Origin: an uncultured Phocaeicola sp.
GTDB lineage: Bacteria; Bacteroidota; Bacteroidia; Bacteroidales; Bacteroidaceae
DNA: 61,405 bases
Direction: 5' to 3'
Assembly: GCA_944319745.1 (NCBI GenBank)
Contig: CALUET010000017.1
Span: 1-61,405, forward strand
A program made the position numbers and the translations under genes. The notes beneath the pieces were generated by a model. That model saw only the letters and a program-made list of their open reading frames with translations, was not told the origin of the DNA and ran no database searches. Positions 35,011 to 43,701 of the stretch are shown here, one piece after another (position 1 is the first letter of the stretch; each line of letters starts with the position of its first letter).

Positions 35011-35826
35011 TTATTTTGAGTAAAGGCTGTTTCTGTACTTGGTTGGTGATACTCCTAATATATTTTGGACATATCGGCAAAAGTGAGGCATGGAAGAAAA
35101 GTGAAACCTTTCCGCTATGTTTTTCAGACTTATATTCTTATTCGATAGCAAATGGATAATCCCGTCTATGGTAAAACGTCCTATCCAAAAATTCGCACTG
35201 TATCCGCTAATGTTCTTACTGATCTCGGAAAGATATTTCGGAGTGATGAACAAGCGTGAAGCATAATAGGACACTTCCCGGTGAGTTTCGTATTCTCCAC
35301 TTTTCAGCATGTCGATAAATTTGCCAAGCAATATCGCTCCGTGTCCGCTTACATGAGGTTCGCCGTATATCCGGGCATGGAAATCGTAAAGATCGAGTTG
35401 GAAAATCTCGATGAGGCAACCCATCAAATCGTTGTAAAAGCGGTGGCCGGCATTTGATTCACGCTGTCGTATGTGTTCCACATCCTCCATGAATATTTTT
35501 TGTTCTTCAGGCAACAGAGGCAACACGGGGTTACGTAGCAAGCTTAATCTGCCGACCACATCGTAATCGTTCTTCGGCTTGTTCTGCATTGCAAACTCAT
35601 TAGACAGGTACAGTACCGTGGTGCGGAAATCTTCGGATGCCCGTATTTCCGACACAAGCTCGCTGTGTGGGAAAATAATGCAGTCTCCTTTTTGCATCTT
35701 AAATAAATGCCCTGCCAGACAGAAGGAGGCTTCTCCTTTATGACATAACGCGTGTGTACAATACAGCCGGATATCTTCTGAAGCCATAAAGCTGAAATCT
35801 TCTGCCAATATAATCCCCTTGTTCAT
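35011..35826 (-). CDS. AraC-family transcriptional regulator
   Basis: 271 residues. The N-terminal cupin-like sensor domain (GEASFCLAGHLFKMQKGDCI) is followed by two helix-turn-helix motifs in the last 100 residues (FITPKYLSEISKNISGYSAN and IAERFHFSSMPHFCRYVQNI) and the GVSPTKYRN ending typical of the family. It is divergent from an aldo/keto reductase gene, the usual layout of an AraC activator and its target. A promoter box for it (TACTTTTG on the minus strand) lies at 35858-35851. It is one of three AraC genes in the island and a candidate for the shared operator described at the target promoters. Confidence 0.9.
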   Translation of the reverse strand: MNKGIILAEDFSFMASEDIRLYCTHALCHKGEASFCLAGHLFKMQKGDCIIFPHSELVSEIRASEDFRTTVLYLSNEFAMQNKPKNDYDVVGRLSLLRNPVLPLLPEEQKIFMEDVEHIRQRESNAGHRFYNDLMGCLIEIFQLDLYDFHARIYGEPHVSGHGAILLGKFIDMLKSGEYETHREVSYYASRLFITPKYLSEISKNISGYSANFWIGRFTIDGIIHLLSNKNISLKNIAERFHFSSMPHFCRYVQNILGVSPTKYRNSLYSK

Positions 35827-36161
35827 GCTGCATTCTCTTTTTTAATATTGCAAAAGTATTGCATTGTAAGGATTTATCGGCGTGTTGGCGATGCAAAAAA
35901 CCGAAAAAAATATAAACTATACCGAACTTTATTTACTTCCTTTCTTTTCTGCAATCCGTAATTTTGCAATACGGACATGAGAACGAGCCGGAGGTCGGAT
36001 ACTTCGTGCCGCAAGTGTGAAACAAACCGGCGGAGAGTTGTTGTGTTGGGATGCCTGTTTACGGGCTGTGTTGTGCGCGGGTTTTTGGAGAAATGTGCAG
36101 TTGTGAACCGGACATTTTCGTGAACGAACAGTGGGAAAAGGGAAATAATCAAATAAATATT
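35827..36161. other. Divergent regulatory region and long leader
   Basis: No gene. It contains the regulator's promoter (minus, 35851-35858), the reductase promoter with its operator pair (35901-35966), and about 190 bases of leader before the reductase start. Confidence 0.6.
35901..35966 (+). promoter_or_regulatory. Regulon promoter 1 (aldo/keto reductase 36162)
   Basis: Half-sites CCGAAAAAAATA at 35901 and CCGAACTTTATT at 35922 (21 bp apart), then TAATTTTG at 35959, 37 bp after the start of the second half-site. There is no TTTG -33 box, as expected for activator-dependent promoters. The half-sites have A where the others have T at position 4. Confidence 0.6.
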
Positions 36162-37016
36162 ATGGCAATGAAAGAAGTAAGACTGAACAATGGAGTAATG
36201 ATGCCGGCCATCGGTTTCGGCCTTTATCAGGTTCCGGAGAATGAAACGGAGCGGGTAGTGAACGAGGCCATTGAGGTAGGTTACCGCATGTTTGACACGG
36301 CAGCATCTTATTTTAACGAGGAACAATTGGGAAATGCCATCAGGCACAGCGGACTTAAACGCGATGCGTTTTTTATAACTACCAAGTTGTGGGTGCAGGA
36401 TTACGAGTATGAAGATGCACTGCGTGCTTTCGATCTCTCGATGAAAAAACTTGGTTTGGATTATCTTGACCTTTATTTGATGCACAAACCGTATGGAAAT
36501 TATTATGCCGCATGGCGGGCAATGGAACGGCTTTACAAGGAAGGACGTATCCGTGCCATCGGGGTAACGAGCTTTTCTTGCGAACGTTTGCAGGACTTAT
36601 TCCTGCACAATGAAATAAGACCTGCCGTGAACCAGCTTGAAACGCATCCGTTCTTTCAGCAAAAGTCTGCCAACCTTTTCTTGGAACAAGAAGGCATCAG
36701 GCATGAAGCATGGGCGCCTTTTGCCGAAGGGAAGAACGACATTTTCAATCATCCTCTGCTGAAAAGCATTGCAGAAAGGCACGGAAAGAGTGTCGGGGCG
36801 GTCGTTCTCCGCTGGCTTAACCAGCGTAACATTGTAGTTATTCCCAAGACCATGCGTAAAGAAAGGATGACAGAGAACTTTAACATTTTCGACTTTTCGC
36901 TTTCCGACGAAGAAATGAATGCCATCGGTAGGCTTGATACCGGGAAAAGCCCGATTTATGATGATATGGATCTGCCGACCGTCAGAGGTATCGGACTATA
37001 TAAAATTCATGATTAA
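36162..37016 (+). CDS. Aldo/keto reductase
   Basis: 284 residues from ATG 36162, the start that gives the canonical MKEVRLNNGVMMPAIGFG. The catalytic tetrad is Asp45, Tyr50, Lys75 and His108 (in FDTAASYF, TTKLW and LMHKP). The C-terminal NADPH segment IPKTMRKERMTENF is present. It reduces aldehydes or ketones with NADPH in the cytoplasm; the closest functional neighbours are 2,5-diketogluconate reductase-type enzymes. It is divergent from the AraC gene and carries regulon promoter 1. Three paralogues of this type lie in the island. Confidence 0.9.
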   Translation: MAMKEVRLNNGVMMPAIGFGLYQVPENETERVVNEAIEVGYRMFDTAASYFNEEQLGNAIRHSGLKRDAFFITTKLWVQDYEYEDALRAFDLSMKKLGLDYLDLYLMHKPYGNYYAAWRAMERLYKEGRIRAIGVTSFSCERLQDLFLHNEIRPAVNQLETHPFFQQKSANLFLEQEGIRHEAWAPFAEGKNDIFNHPLLKSIAERHGKSVGAVVLRWLNQRNIVVIPKTMRKERMTENFNIFDFSLSDEEMNAIGRLDTGKSPIYDDMDLPTVRGIGLYKIHD

Positions 37017-37235
37017 AAAGCAGGTAGTAAGAAAAATTATATGGAAAAGTTGGCATCGGCCGGGGCTGTATGAAGTATGTTTACGTAACCGCCGGTGCAT
37101 GAAGCAGGTAAAATCTTTTTGAGAGATGGTATAGGAGGTAGAAAATCTTTATCGGAGCATGACGCAATGAAATGGAAGTGTCAAGCCATTGTTCCGATAG
37201 ATTAAAAAATATATAACTGAATAAAGCAGCAGACA

Positions 37236-38111
37236 ATGAAAACAATCAGATTGAACAACGGCATCGAAATGCCTCAATTAGGCTATGGCGTGTGGCAGAT
37301 TACTCCGGAAGAGTGTGAGCATTATGTGTCAGAAGCCTTGAATGTGGGTTATCGTTCCATCGACACGGCACAGGCATATTACAATGAAGAAGGCGTGGGA
37401 GAAGCGATTCATGAGTGCGGAATTCCCCGTCGGGAGCTGTTTATTACTACCAAAGTGTGGATATCGAATGCAGGAGACGAGCGTGCGGCACGCAGCATTG
37501 ACGAGTCTCTCCGCAAATTACGGACAGATTACATCGACTTGTTGCTTATCCATCAGCCGTTCGGCGACTATTATGGTACTTATCGTGCGATGGAAAAGGC
37601 TTACAAGGCCGGCAAGGTACGCGCCATCGGGCTGAGCAATTTCTATGATGCTCGTTTTGTTGACCTGGCAGAAAACGTGGAAATTAAACCGGCGGTGGTG
37701 TAACTGGAGACACATGTCTTCACGCAACAACAGAAAATGCGCGAGTTTTGCAAACCATATGGCACACACGTGATGGCATGGAGCCCGTTGGCACGTGGCA
37801 TGAACGGGCTGTTTACAAATGAAACACTGAAAGCCATTGGCGAAAAATACGGTAAGGATAATGCGCAAATAGCCTTGAAATTTCTCGAGCAAGAAGGAAT
37901 TATTGTCGTTACACAGTCGACCAAAAAGGAACGTATGGCAAACAATCTTCATCTTGACAGCTTTATGTTGACGGAAGAAGACATGAATGTTATCCGTCGT
38001 TTGGATACAGGGAAACCATTGTCTGCCGTATTTACAGATCCGGAACTGGCGAAATTCCTACTGGAATATGACAGAAATAATAATCCTGCCTATAAAAAAC
38101 AGAAACAATAA
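37236..38111 (+). pseudogene. Aldo/keto reductase with premature stop
   Basis: A close paralogue of the preceding gene: MKTIRLNNGIEMPQLGYG at the start, Asp43, Tyr48 and Lys73 conserved, and the NADPH segment TQSTKKERMANN near the end. An in-frame TAA at 37701-37703 (codon 156) sits where the family has a conserved Asn-Gln pair before LETHVF; the same frame continues to the natural stop at 38111. The truncated product would lack the cofactor-binding half. Either it is a recent pseudogene or the stop is a sequencing error. It may be transcribed from the upstream promoter, 219 bases away. Confidence 0.85.
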
Positions 38112-38201
38112 AAGCAGGAATGCTACTTGTTATGCAGAAGAAGTGATACGAACAAAAGGGTAAATAAGATTGTTTTTCGGGATGATTTGTTGGTAATATA
38201 T

Positions 38202-38267
38202 CCGTAACTTGTGTACAATTATCCGTATTTCGTATTTTTCAAACTTCCTTTTAATTTCATATTTTTG
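38202..38267 (+). promoter_or_regulatory. Regulon promoter 2 (FMN reductase 38292)
   Basis: Half-sites CCGTAACTTGTGTA at 38202 and CCGTATTTCGTATT at 38223 (21 bp apart), TATTTTTG at 38260, 37 bp after the second. Confidence 0.7.
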
Positions 38268-38291
38268 TGGTAAACAAAAAAGAACAAGAAT

Positions 38292-38906
38292 ATGAAAGTT
38301 TTACTGATTAATGGAAGTCCTCACAAAGAAGGGAATACTTTCATTGCCTTGTCGGAAGTGGCAAAGGCATTGGAAGCAAACGGAGTAGAAACCGAAATAG
38401 TATCCATTGGTGCAAAAGCCGTGCAGGGTTGCATCGCTTGCGGTCGGTGTGCGGAATTAGGAAGGTGTGCTTTTAAAGACGATTTGTATAATAAAGTAAG
38501 AGAAAAATTGGAGACGATAGATGGAATAATAGTCGGTTCTCCTGTTTATTATGCCGGTCCCAACGGTTCTCTTTGCGCTTTTCTCGACCGATTGTTTTAT
38601 TCTGCCGGAGCATTGTTGGCCTATAAACCGGCAGCATCCGTAGCGGTTTGTCGTCGCGGAGGGGCAAGTGCAACGTTTGATCGCCTGAACAAGTATTTCA
38701 CGATAAACAATATGCCAGTTGTTTCTTCGCAATATTGGAACAGTGTGCACGGCAGATTACCGGGTGAAGCTGCCCAGGATATTGAAGGATTACAGACCAT
38801 GCGTGTGCTGGGACGCAATATGGCGTGGATGCTGAAGAGCTTGAAGCAGGGCGGAGAACCCGTGCCTGAACGCGAACCTTGGACGCCTACCAACTTCATC
38901 CGATAA
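38292..38906 (+). CDS. NADPH-dependent FMN reductase / iron-sulfur flavoprotein-like
   Basis: 204 residues with a flavodoxin-like fold. The FMN phosphate loop is INGSPHKEGNTF at the N-terminus, GSPVYYAGPNGSLCAFLDR is the second flavin-contact segment, and CIACGRCAELGRC near residue 47 could bind a metal or iron-sulfur cluster. Members transfer electrons from NAD(P)H to FMN, quinones or azo compounds. No signal peptide, so it should be cytoplasmic. It carries regulon promoter 2, which links it to the aldo/keto reductases. Confidence 0.85.
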   Translation: MKVLLINGSPHKEGNTFIALSEVAKALEANGVETEIVSIGAKAVQGCIACGRCAELGRCAFKDDLYNKVREKLETIDGIIVGSPVYYAGPNGSLCAFLDRLFYSAGALLAYKPAASVAVCRRGGASATFDRLNKYFTINNMPVVSSQYWNSVHGRLPGEAAQDIEGLQTMRVLGRNMAWMLKSLKQGGEPVPEREPWTPTNFIR

Positions 38907-38934
38907 TTATTGTATGTAAACAAAGACAAGAAAA

Positions 38935-39141
38935 TTAGGCAAGTTTGCCGTGCTTCCCATCGGAATGAGCCGTATGAAATTCGGCTACGGTTACGGCAAA
39001 ACGCCCGATGAAGCGTATGCCGTCAGTGTAATGCTGGCGGCATACGAGTTTAATGTGCTTTTCGGACATAATGAGGAACAGGTTAGAAAAGTTATCAGAC
39101 TCTTTTGTGATAAGATGTTCCTCGCCGCAAAATTTCATTAG
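38935..39141 (+). CDS. Possible small protein or 3' gene fragment
   Basis: A frame reading KFAVLPIGMSRMKFGYGYGK and TPDEAYAVSVMLAAYEFNVL looks coding, but it has no convincing start (GTG at 38950 is possible) and no recognised family. It follows the FMN reductase gene after 28 bases. It may be the tail of a deleted gene. Confidence 0.3.
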   Translation, partial: LGKFAVLPIGMSRMKFGYGYGKTPDEAYAVSVMLAAYEFNVLFGHNEEQVRKVIRLFCDKMFLAAKFH

Positions 39142-39275
39142 GGCGAGAGCGAGGCATTAAAAAGGTGCCGGTTTTTATGTTAAAACTCGCCGATATTTAA
39201 AAATATTTCTGAGGTGTTTTTACGACCTTTAACCCGATGTCTTTTGATTATCTTCGCGAATCAATAGAGCATAAT

Positions 39276-39341
39276 CCGTAAAATTATTATAAACTTCAGT
39301 ACTATTGTTCCATTCATTTAAGGCTCAAACTTTTACTTTTG
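39276..39341 (+). promoter_or_regulatory. Regulon promoter 3 (metal-dependent hydrolase 39362)
   Basis: Half-sites CCGTAAAATTATTA at 39276 and the weaker CAGTACTATTGTTC at 39297 (21 bp apart), TACTTTTG at 39334, 37 bp after the second. Confidence 0.6.
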
Positions 39342-39361
39342 TCATCAAACGAGGAGTATTT

Positions 39362-40366
39362 ATGGATGGAGAAAATCAGATAAGCAGGAGAGATTTTATC
39401 AGAACTTCCGTTGTAAGTGGCGGAATGTTGTTCATGTCCGGAACGATTCCTGTGCAGGCAAAAAACATATTGCGGGGACAGGAAGATGAAGTAATGCCTG
39501 TCGGCGATGAATTGTTGAAAGGTGTTTGCGACATTCACTTGCATTGTCTTCCCGATTCGCGGGAGCGCTCGGTGGACGAATATGCCTTTATGCGTGCTGC
39601 AATGTCGGCCGGTTATCGCGCGGTGATGTTCAAGTCAAACGATTTCAGTTGCCATGATCGGGCATACATTATCCGTCAGGCATTGCCCGGAGCGGAATGT
39701 TTTGGCAGTTTTTGTATGAACCGGGTACATGGAGACAAGGTTAATCCGTTTGCTGCACGGAAGGCTGTCGAGACAAGTGGCGGGTTATGCCGGTGCATTT
39801 GGATGCCGACATTGGATGCAGCTTATCAGTATCGGTATGAAAAGCGTGGCGAACCTGGTATCCCGGTATTGGATGATGCCGGACGAGTATTGCCTGAAGT
39901 TGTGCAAGTCATGGAGATATGTGCAGAAGCCGACATCATTTTTGCTACCGGACATTCGTCGCCCGAAGAAAGCATCGCGCTGCTTCGTAAGGCCAAAGAA
40001 ATCGGCCTGAAGCGAACAGTGGTGACGCATGCCAATTCATTTATCTGGACAATGACTCCCGATCAAATCAGGCAATGCATCGATTTGGGCGCATATATTG
40101 AATATTGTTACCTGCCTTGTCTTTGGGGAGAAGGCACCGGGATGTCCCAATACGTGCGTCAAAGCATTGAAACATTCGCATCTTTTGTTCGTATAAATCC
40201 GAAGCGGAGTTTTATTTCTACTGATTTGGGACAAGCGGTAATGCCGCATCCCGTTGAAGGCATGAGGGATTGTATCATGAATTTGCAGGCCGTCGGGATT
40301 TCGCAAAGCGATATTGATTTACTCGTGCGCAGAAATCCTGCGTGGCTGATAGGTTTGGATAAATAA
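39362..40366 (+). CDS. Twin-arginine-signal metal-dependent hydrolase (DUF6282-like)
   Basis: 334 residues from ATG 39362. The N-terminus has a Tat-type signal (ISRRDFIRTSVVSGGMLFMS). The mature protein begins the amidohydrolase/PHP-like fold with CDIHLHCLPDSRERS (two metal-binding histidines), later ATGHSSPEESIALLRKA, VVTHANSFIW and ISTDLGQAVMPHPVEGM with the conserved aspartate. It is probably a periplasmic amidohydrolase-like enzyme. The substrate is unknown. It is followed ten bases later by an aldo/keto reductase-ferredoxin fusion that also carries a Tat-like signal, so the two probably act together. Confidence 0.72.
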   Translation: MDGENQISRRDFIRTSVVSGGMLFMSGTIPVQAKNILRGQEDEVMPVGDELLKGVCDIHLHCLPDSRERSVDEYAFMRAAMSAGYRAVMFKSNDFSCHDRAYIIRQALPGAECFGSFCMNRVHGDKVNPFAARKAVETSGGLCRCIWMPTLDAAYQYRYEKRGEPGIPVLDDAGRVLPEVVQVMEICAEADIIFATGHSSPEESIALLRKAKEIGLKRTVVTHANSFIWTMTPDQIRQCIDLGAYIEYCYLPCLWGEGTGMSQYVRQSIETFASFVRINPKRSFISTDLGQAVMPHPVEGMRDCIMNLQAVGISQSDIDLLVRRNPAWLIGLDK

Positions 40367-40376
40367 CAAGAAAGAT

Positions 40377-41666
40377 ATGGACAGACGAAATTTTATCAAA
40401 AACGGACTGATTGCTGCGGCGGTAGGTGCAATGAACGGGCCGAAAGTCATTGCGCAGGAAGCCGGGAAACAAACGGAAAAGGAGCGATTGTCGAAAGACA
40501 TTCTCAATTATAATTCGCAGATGCAATATCGTCCGATGGGAAATACTGGGGTAAAAGTGTCGGCATTGGGCTTTGGCATGTTGCGTCTTCCGATGAAAAA
40601 CGGACATGTAGACTTCGAACAAACCACGCCAATGGTGCGTCGTGCCATAGAAGGCGGCGTAAATTACATTGATACGGGACGGGTATATATGAGTGGAGAA
40701 AGCGAACAGGCCGTGGGAAAGGCGCTTGCCGGAGGATGGCGTGATCGGGTTTATGTAACATCAAAGATGCCATGGTGGGAGATGCAGTCGGCAGACGATT
40801 TCGAGAAATTCTTCGATCAGTCGCGTCGAACCATTGGTACGGATGTGATAGATTTCTACCACATTCACATGATTATGCACCGTGCTTGGAAAGATTATGT
40901 GCTGCCTTACAGACTTATCGAGAAGATGGAAAACCTGAAAGCTCAAGGCAAAATACGATTTATGGGCTTTTCATTTCACGACAATCTGCAATTGTTTAAG
41001 AAAGTGGTGGAATATACTCCGGCATGGGACTTCTGTCTTATCCAGCATAATTACCTGGATTATGAGTATGAGGCGGGCGTGCTCGGTCCGAAATATGCTG
41101 CTGCCAACGGTATGGGATTGGCTGTCATGAAGCCTGTCCGCACGGGATTTCTTGCCAATTTGCCGCAGACAATGAGAGAAGCATTGGCTTCTACGGGCAT
41201 TCGCAGGCCCGATGCGGAGTGGGCATTGGATTATCTTTGGGATATTCCCGAGGTAAGTGTGGCAGTAAGCGGCATGGGCAGTATGGAGGATGTGGAGGAA
41301 AATCTGAAATATGCTGCCAAAGCTCGTCCGAACATGCTTACTCCTGCTGAACGAAATGCCTTGGGAGCTGCCATTTATGCTTACCGTCAAGCGCCGGGAC
41401 ACATCGATTGTACGGGCTGTTACCAGTGTATTCCTTGTCCGCACAACGTCGCCATCGGATATATCTTTGCTTATGTATACAACAATTATCTGCTGCATCA
41501 AAATAAAGACAGGGCAATGGCGGATTATACCGTGTCCATGTCTCCTGTTCAGCGCGGCGATCCTGCTTCATCGTGCGTAGGGTGTGGAGCATGTTTGCCC
41601 AAGTGTCCTCAGCATTTGAATATACCGAATTTACTGGAGAAAGTAAAAGAAGTTATGGGAAAATGA
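40377..41666 (+). CDS. Aldo/keto reductase with C-terminal 4Fe-4S domain, exported
   Basis: 429 residues. The start MDRRNFIKNGLIAAAVGAM is a twin-arginine-type signal. The AKR domain has Asp99, Tyr104, Lys130 and His164 (IDTGRVYM, TSKMP, YHIHM). The C-terminus has two cysteine clusters, CTGCYQCIPCPHNV and CVGCGACLPKCPQH, suited to two 4Fe-4S clusters. Such fusions are known in anaerobes and are proposed to take electrons from ferredoxin-like donors. An exported NAD(P)H-dependent enzyme would be unusual because the cofactor is cytoplasmic, so the clusters may be its real electron source. It shares regulon promoter 3. Confidence 0.82.
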   Translation: MDRRNFIKNGLIAAAVGAMNGPKVIAQEAGKQTEKERLSKDILNYNSQMQYRPMGNTGVKVSALGFGMLRLPMKNGHVDFEQTTPMVRRAIEGGVNYIDTGRVYMSGESEQAVGKALAGGWRDRVYVTSKMPWWEMQSADDFEKFFDQSRRTIGTDVIDFYHIHMIMHRAWKDYVLPYRLIEKMENLKAQGKIRFMGFSFHDNLQLFKKVVEYTPAWDFCLIQHNYLDYEYEAGVLGPKYAAANGMGLAVMKPVRTGFLANLPQTMREALASTGIRRPDAEWALDYLWDIPEVSVAVSGMGSMEDVEENLKYAAKARPNMLTPAERNALGAAIYAYRQAPGHIDCTGCYQCIPCPHNVAIGYIFAYVYNNYLLHQNKDRAMADYTVSMSPVQRGDPASSCVGCGACLPKCPQHLNIPNLLEKVKEVMGK

Positions 41667-41685
41667 GCCTGCGGAAAACATACTT

Positions 41686-41751
41686 CTGTAAGATTGTTAC
41701 AATTACAAGGAATTGGGGTATGATGTTTTTGCCGGCGGACGGTTATTTTTG
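41686..41751 (+). promoter_or_regulatory. Regulon promoter 4 (alcohol dehydrogenase 41787)
   Basis: Half-sites CTGTAAGATTGTTA at 41686 and the weaker AAGGAATTGGGGTATG at 41707 (21 bp apart), TATTTTTG at 41744, 37 bp after the second. Confidence 0.55.
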
Positions 41752-41786
41752 TACATACATTAAAACAAATAAAACAGGTAAACGCA

Positions 41787-42968
41787 ATGGAAACAAATCT
41801 TACTTACGACATGTACGTTCCCACCCGTGTGATGTTCGGGGCGGGAATGTTGAATAAACTGAGTGAACAACCGATGCCGGGCAAGCGCGCCCTCATCGTT
41901 ATCTCCAACGGAAAATCTACCCGTGCAAACGGGTATCTTTCCCGCACGGAGGAACAGTTACGGAAAGCCGGTGTGGAAATTTTTGTATTCGACGGCGTGA
42001 CACCCAACCCAACCGTGGCCGATGTGAATGCGGGGGCGAAGGCGGCACGTGAAAGCGGATGCGATTTTTTGGTGGCTCTTGGCGGGGGTAGTGTAATGGA
42101 CTGCGCAAAGGCGATTGCCGTCATGGCAACGAACGATGGCGAACTTTGGGATTATGTACCCATCGGTTCGGGCAAGGGACAGCCGATAGCCGTCAAACCT
42201 CTTCCCATCATTGCCATAACTACTACGGCCGGAACGGGTTCGGAAACAGACAATTCGGGCGTCATTACCAAAGAAGATACCTTCGAAAAGGCATTTGTGG
42301 GCGATGCTTCCTTGTTCCCCGTCCTTTCCATTGTGGATCCGGAGCTGATGGCCAGCGTACCGCCTGCCTTTACGGCATACCAAGGCTTTGATGCTTTGTT
42401 TCACAGCACGGAGGGATACATTGCCAAAGGCGCTAATCTGATGAGCGATATGTATGCCCTGACCGCCATAGAGAATCTGGCGAAATATCTGCCCCGTGCC
42501 GTAAAAGACGGGAAAGACATGGAGGCCCGTACGCATGTGGCCTGGGGAAATACACTCTCAGGCGTGGTTATGTGTCTTACTTTGATTACCAGTGAGCACG
42601 CCTTGGAGCACGCGCTTTCTGCTTATCATCCGGCTCTGCCGCACGGAGCAGGCCTGATTATGGTCAGTAAGGCGTACTACCGTTACTTCATCGAACATCA
42701 TGCTTGCGACGAACGTTTTGTACGTATGGCGCAAGTCATGGGAATGCCCGAGGCCACGAAACCCGAAGATTTTCTTACCGCGCTTTCCCGTTTGCAGAAA
42801 GCCTGCGGGGTGGCCGACCTGAAGATGTCCGACTACGGCATCACCCCCGACGAGTTTGTTGCGCTGATGCGCAATACCCGTGAGGTAATGGGGGTAATGT
42901 TTACCAGCGACCGCGTGCAGATGACGGACGAAGACATCGTGAACATCTATAAAGAGTCGTATAAATAA
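41787..42968 (+). CDS. Iron-containing alcohol dehydrogenase
   Basis: 393 residues of the group III (Fe-ADH) family. The NAD-binding GGGSVMDCAKAIA segment is near residue 95, the specificity loop TTAGTGSETDNSGV near 145, and the metal ligands are in FDALFHSTEGYIAK, HALEHALSAYHP and the final HGAGL histidine. It interconverts an aldehyde and an alcohol in the cytoplasm with NAD(P). It is a single gene with regulon promoter 4 and a strong terminator. A second, less similar Fe-ADH lies at 57535. Confidence 0.92.
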   Translation: METNLTYDMYVPTRVMFGAGMLNKLSEQPMPGKRALIVISNGKSTRANGYLSRTEEQLRKAGVEIFVFDGVTPNPTVADVNAGAKAARESGCDFLVALGGGSVMDCAKAIAVMATNDGELWDYVPIGSGKGQPIAVKPLPIIAITTTAGTGSETDNSGVITKEDTFEKAFVGDASLFPVLSIVDPELMASVPPAFTAYQGFDALFHSTEGYIAKGANLMSDMYALTAIENLAKYLPRAVKDGKDMEARTHVAWGNTLSGVVMCLTLITSEHALEHALSAYHPALPHGAGLIMVSKAYYRYFIEHHACDERFVRMAQVMGMPEATKPEDFLTALSRLQKACGVADLKMSDYGITPDEFVALMRNTREVMGVMFTSDRVQMTDEDIVNIYKESYK

Positions 42969-42991
42969 CAGAACATTTGTTCCGGGAAAAA

Positions 42992-43039
42992 CGGGGACAA
43001 GGCTTATCCGTGCGGGTAAGTCCTGTCCCCTTGCTTTTT
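42992..43039 (+). terminator. Terminator of the alcohol dehydrogenase gene
   Basis: CGGGGACA pairs with TGTCCCC and the inner CTTATCC pairs with GGGTAAG across a GTGC-type loop; CTTTTT follows at 43033-43038. Confidence 0.85.
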
Positions 43040-43334
43040 ATATGCCGTTTTCTCTGTCGAAGGAGAAAGAATCCTTTTGTCGCACGGACGTGTGCCTGCG
43101 GAAAGATTGAAGTCGGCGTTTGAGAAAAAACAACAGGAACTCCCGGTGAAAATCCGGCAATCTGTCTCACGACTGACTGCCGGATTTGGGCGGATATTTG
43201 GCGTTCCTTCACGGTGTATTTTGCGGAAAGTGGTACAGCGAAAGGCATGGAGCGGAAATTTTTTTGGCGATATTGTTTTATCGGAATGCATTAAAAAACG
43301 TTGTACATAACTTGTTTATTGACTTTTTTATGCA

Positions 43335-43454
43335 TATATTTGCAAAAATACCGAAAAGTTAAATATGTTAATTGCTGACGGTTTAATGGAGGGAATGTGA
43401 AATTCCTTTTCCCTCTATTCGGAGGCGGATTGAAAACGTCTGTACGTTTTTTTA
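43335..43454 (+). ncRNA. Candidate small RNA (promoter to terminator, about 105 nt)
   Basis: TATATTTG at 43335-43342 fits the -7 box, with TTG at 43312-43314 as a -33 element. A transcript from about 43349 would contain a hairpin GAGGGAA...TTCCCTC and end at AAAACGT-CTGT-ACGTTTT (43433-43450) followed by TTTATTGTTT. The only frame inside is an 11-codon peptide (MLIADGLMEGM). No plus-strand gene follows for 2 kb, so it is probably its own RNA. Confidence 0.45.
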
Positions 43455-43701
43455 TTGTTTCGCTGGTTTGTGATTATAAAAAATGCCCATGCAGGGGAAA
43501 AGAAAGGTATAGGGCAGAAGAAACCGGGTTGTCATAAACTTCCGGTTTAGTGGCTGGTTTTAAAAAAGAAGGCTTTTGGGGCATTCCACTGTCGGCATTG
43601 TGCGCAATACCCATCCTTTAAGAAAAGTAAAGGTTGCCGGGCATCGGTGGAGGATGACAGGCGAAGCCGGCTTTTGTCAGCGGAAGTCTGTCAGCTTTTT
43701 A

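Larger units (their letters stand above)
42969..43701. other. Intergenic region with terminator, hairpin and a candidate small RNA
   Basis: No protein gene. It contains the alcohol dehydrogenase terminator (42992-43039), a 10-base perfect hairpin AAATCCGGCA/TGCCGGATTT (43150-43159 and 43178-43187), and a promoter plus terminator pair (43335-43454) described separately. The remaining part to 43701 shows nothing. Confidence 0.6.
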
